Assembly: GCA_024687845.1 (NCBI GenBank) | Contig: JAILEL010000240.1 | Span: forward strand, 1 to 7,607 | DNA length: 7,607 bases | From: Eubacterium sp. | GTDB lineage: Bacteria > Bacillota_A > Clostridia > Lachnospirales > Lachnospiraceae | Direction of reading: 5' to 3' | In this document: in pieces, positions 6,690 through 7,607 of the stretch | Layout of the letters: each line of letters begins with the position of its first letter | How positions within the stretch are numbered: position 1 is the first letter of the stretch | Made by a program: the position numbers and the translations under genes | Notes under the pieces: generated by a model | Told to the model about the DNA's origin: nothing | Seen by the model: only the letters and a program-made list of their open reading frames with translations | Database searches by the model: none

Positions 6690-6907
6690 TAATATATTTC
6701 TTTTTCTACTTTTCTGATCAAAAAATCGATTTTATCAACTCTTCTCTGACTTTCATGCATCTCATCCACAAGACCACATCGACATTTTTTCAGATACCGG
6801 ATCAGTTCTTCTCCTTGTCCTGTTTCATATAGTTTTATAGCAACTTCCCCATATTCATTTTTGCACCCTAGATTCGCTAAATCCTTTATCATATCTTTCA
6901 GTTCCAC
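6689..6907 (-). CDS. Small hypothetical protein (72 residues), GTG start
   Basis: The chosen start is GTG at 6907, preceded by GGAGG with a 7-base spacer. A longer frame from the ATG at 6976 would add 23 hydrophobic residues, but it lacks a ribosome site and reads through the real one. The 72-residue product begins MELKDMIKDLANLGCKNEYG, contains a KCRCGL pair of cysteines at about residues 41-43, and ends in a charged helix (DEMHESQRRVDKIDFLIRKVE). It is probably all-helical and cytosolic. I recall similar short proteins in Lachnospiraceae and clostridia but no known function. It is the first gene of the operon divergent from lysR, and its stop overlaps the lipoprotein start by one base, so its expression is tied to the lipoprotein. 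Confidence 0.72.
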   Translation of the reverse strand: MELKDMIKDLANLGCKNEYGEVAIKLYETGQGEELIRYLKKCRCGLVDEMHESQRRVDKIDFLIRKVEKEIY

Positions 6908-6976
6908 AACATATCCTCCATGAAGACATGGTAATCTATTGACAAAGATCTCGCTAATGAATAATATTAATATCAC

Positions 6977-6997
6977 GATATTCCGTTTAGGAATATC
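6977..6997. promoter_or_regulatory. Inverted repeat in the divergent intergenic region, possible operator
   Basis: GATATTCC (6977-6984) and GGAATATC (6990-6997) form a perfect 8-bp inverted repeat with a 5-base spacer. It lies 70 bases upstream of the small gene's GTG and about 97 bases upstream of lysR, in the 186-base divergent spacer (6908-7093). A LysR-type or other dimeric regulator could bind here. The hairpin is short and not followed by a T-run, so a terminator is unlikely. I could not define a convincing -35/-10 pair for the leftward operon. Confidence 0.4.
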
Positions 6998-7035
6998 ATA
7001 TACAATAGATTGAGTATTATTTATATCTATACTTT

Positions 7036-7072
7036 TTATTTATGCATGCATAAGAATAAGCGATATGTGATG
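7036..7072 (+). repeat. Second copy of the long-hairpin sequence, upstream of lysR
   Basis: Positions 7036-7061 match the minus strand of 170-145 at 25 of 26 bases. Similarity continues weakly to 7072 (GATATGTGATG against TTATATGCGATG). The centre here is the perfect 14-base palindrome TTATGCATGCATAA (7040-7053). The flanking arm that would complete the long hairpin is missing on the left side, so this copy is half of the structure at 132-185. It ends about 10 bases before the lysR ribosome site AAGGAG (7082-7087). It may be an autoregulatory operator or a remnant of a dispersed palindromic repeat. Confidence 0.7.
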
Positions 7073-7093
7073 CAAACATACAAGGAGACTTCA

Positions 7094-7607
7094 ATGGAAA
7101 TAAAAAACTTACGCTACTTTCTTGCTGTAGCCAGAGAGGAAAATATGTCACACGCTGCAGAGATACTGCATGTTACTCAGCCAACCTTATCTAAAGCCTT
7201 AAAGGCTCTTGAGGAAGAACTTGGCAAAAAGCTTTTTACAAGGCACAGCTTCTCCATAAAACTTACAGACGAAGGAATGCTCCTCAGAAATAGAGCCGAA
7301 GATCTTGTTGCTATGGCAGATAAAATTGAACAGGAATTTATTTCCCTGGATGATATCACAGGCGGTGACATATATTTCGGTTTAGCAGAATCCTATCAGA
7401 TACGCCTCCTTGCCCGAGAGATTAAAAAGCTTAAAGACATATATCCTTCTTTCACATATCACATCACAAGCGGATGCTCTTTTAACATTACAACGCCCCA
7501 GCGGTCTGAAGCTGGAAATGTAACATATTCATATTTATCTGTATTAGGAATTTCGCAGATTACGGCAAAGTCAAGAATTCCTTTATCAAGTTTTTCTGTT
7601 ACCTGTT
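7094..7607 (+). CDS. LysR-family transcriptional regulator, 5' part, disrupted by inversion
   Basis: ATG at 7094 follows AAGGAG with a 6-base spacer. Residues 1-60 are a typical LysR winged helix-turn-helix: MEIKNLRYFLAVAREENMSH, then AAEILHVTQPTLSKALKALE and KKLFTR. A linker helix follows to about residue 85, and the effector domain begins with GGDIYFGLAES (90-100). Family resemblance holds through YHITSG (residues 122-127, ending at 7474). After that the frame stays open to the window edge, but the translation (CSFNITTPQRSEAG...) is not LysR-like, and the true continuation is on the opposite strand. As it stands the product would have a DNA-binding domain and only the first strands of the effector domain, so it should not sense its inducer. 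It is divergent from the small protein-lipoprotein-hydrolase operon, its expected target, and the repeat at 7036-7072 may be its own operator. The gene runs off the right edge. Confidence 0.8.
   Translation, partial: MEIKNLRYFLAVAREENMSHAAEILHVTQPTLSKALKALEEELGKKLFTRHSFSIKLTDEGMLLRNRAEDLVAMADKIEQEFISLDDITGGDIYFGLAESYQIRLLAREIKKLKDIYPSFTYHITSGCSFNITTPQRSEAGNVTYSYLSVLGISQITAKSRIPLSSFSVTC
7468..7605 (-). pseudogene. Inverted fragment of the same LysR effector domain
   Basis: The minus strand is open for 46 codons from 7605 to 7468 and reads QVTEKLDKGILDFAVICEIP, later SDRWGVVMLKEHPL. These are standard LysR-family effector-domain segments that normally follow directly after the SG at residues 126-127 of the plus-strand gene. 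The seven bases AAGCGGA (7468-7474) at the junction can be read as the end of the forward part and also, as TCCGCTT, as part of His-Pro-Leu in the reversed part. The simplest reading is one gene whose segment from about codon 130 to 178 has been flipped, with the other junction just past the window edge. Confidence 0.82.

Noticed and set aside
6244..6717. Long plus-strand frames opposite the lipoprotein
   Set aside because: They are rich in Ser/Phe/Leu, as expected for the complement of a Glu/Lys-rich gene, and have no ribosome site or family resemblance.
6908..6976. Longer start (ATG at 6976) for the small protein
   Set aside because: It would translate through the strong GGAGG site that serves the GTG at 6907, and it has no ribosome site of its own. 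The extra hydrophobic residues are probably a by-product of AT-rich spacer DNA.
7010..7033. lysR promoter from TTGAGT (7010-7015) and TATACT (7028-7033)
   Set aside because: The spacer is only 12 bases, too short for a sigma-A promoter. TATACT alone may be a -10 element but has no matching -35 box.
7177..7371. Minus-strand frame opposite lysR
   Set aside because: It is a shadow of the well-supported LysR N-terminal coding sequence.

Overview
The window looks like chromosomal DNA of a low-G+C anaerobic Firmicute, most likely a member of the Lachnospiraceae (Butyrivibrio/Roseburia-like). Reasons: the AT-rich coding style, strong AAGGAGG-type ribosome binding sites, and families that I recall as common there, namely a cyclophilin-like lipoprotein, an alpha/beta hydrolase with a GICGWGG elbow, and a TIR protein with a membrane helix and a beta-propeller. 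The placement rests on recognition, not on a database search.

Layout. All complete genes lie on the minus strand and are read from right to left. At the right edge a LysR-type regulator starts on the plus strand (7094). Divergent from it runs a three-gene operon: a 72-residue protein of unknown function (6907-6689), a lipoprotein with a C-terminal cyclophilin-like domain (6689-6042) and an alpha/beta hydrolase (6010-5000). This operon ends at a strong rho-independent terminator (4980-4931). A second transcription unit then begins. It encodes a DHH/DHHA1 phosphoesterase with a long C-terminal extension (4869-3316) and, four bases later, a 1025-residue TIR-transmembrane-propeller protein (3311-234). 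The last 233 bases hold a cluster of perfect palindromes and, at the extreme left, a possible leftward promoter with a LacI/CcpA-type operator for a gene outside the window.

How the genes may work together. The right-hand set resembles a LysR-controlled accessory metabolic or stress locus with an envelope lipoprotein. The left-hand pair is the best candidate for an undescribed system. A TIR domain with an intact NADase-type glutamate is anchored at the membrane, its large propeller is predicted to lie outside the cell, and it is tightly coupled to a phosphoesterase of a superfamily that cleaves oligonucleotides and cyclic dinucleotides. A signal-producing and signal-degrading (or effector and antidote) pair is plausible, but this is inference.

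Two structural oddities stand out. First, the LysR gene folds back on itself. After codon 127 the plus strand stops resembling a LysR protein, while the minus strand of the last 138 bases encodes the next stretch of the same effector domain. The 3' part is therefore inverted, either by a real inversion or by an assembly or amplification chimera. Second, a 26-base sequence upstream of lysR recurs with one mismatch inside the long hairpin beyond the TIR gene, 6.9 kb away.
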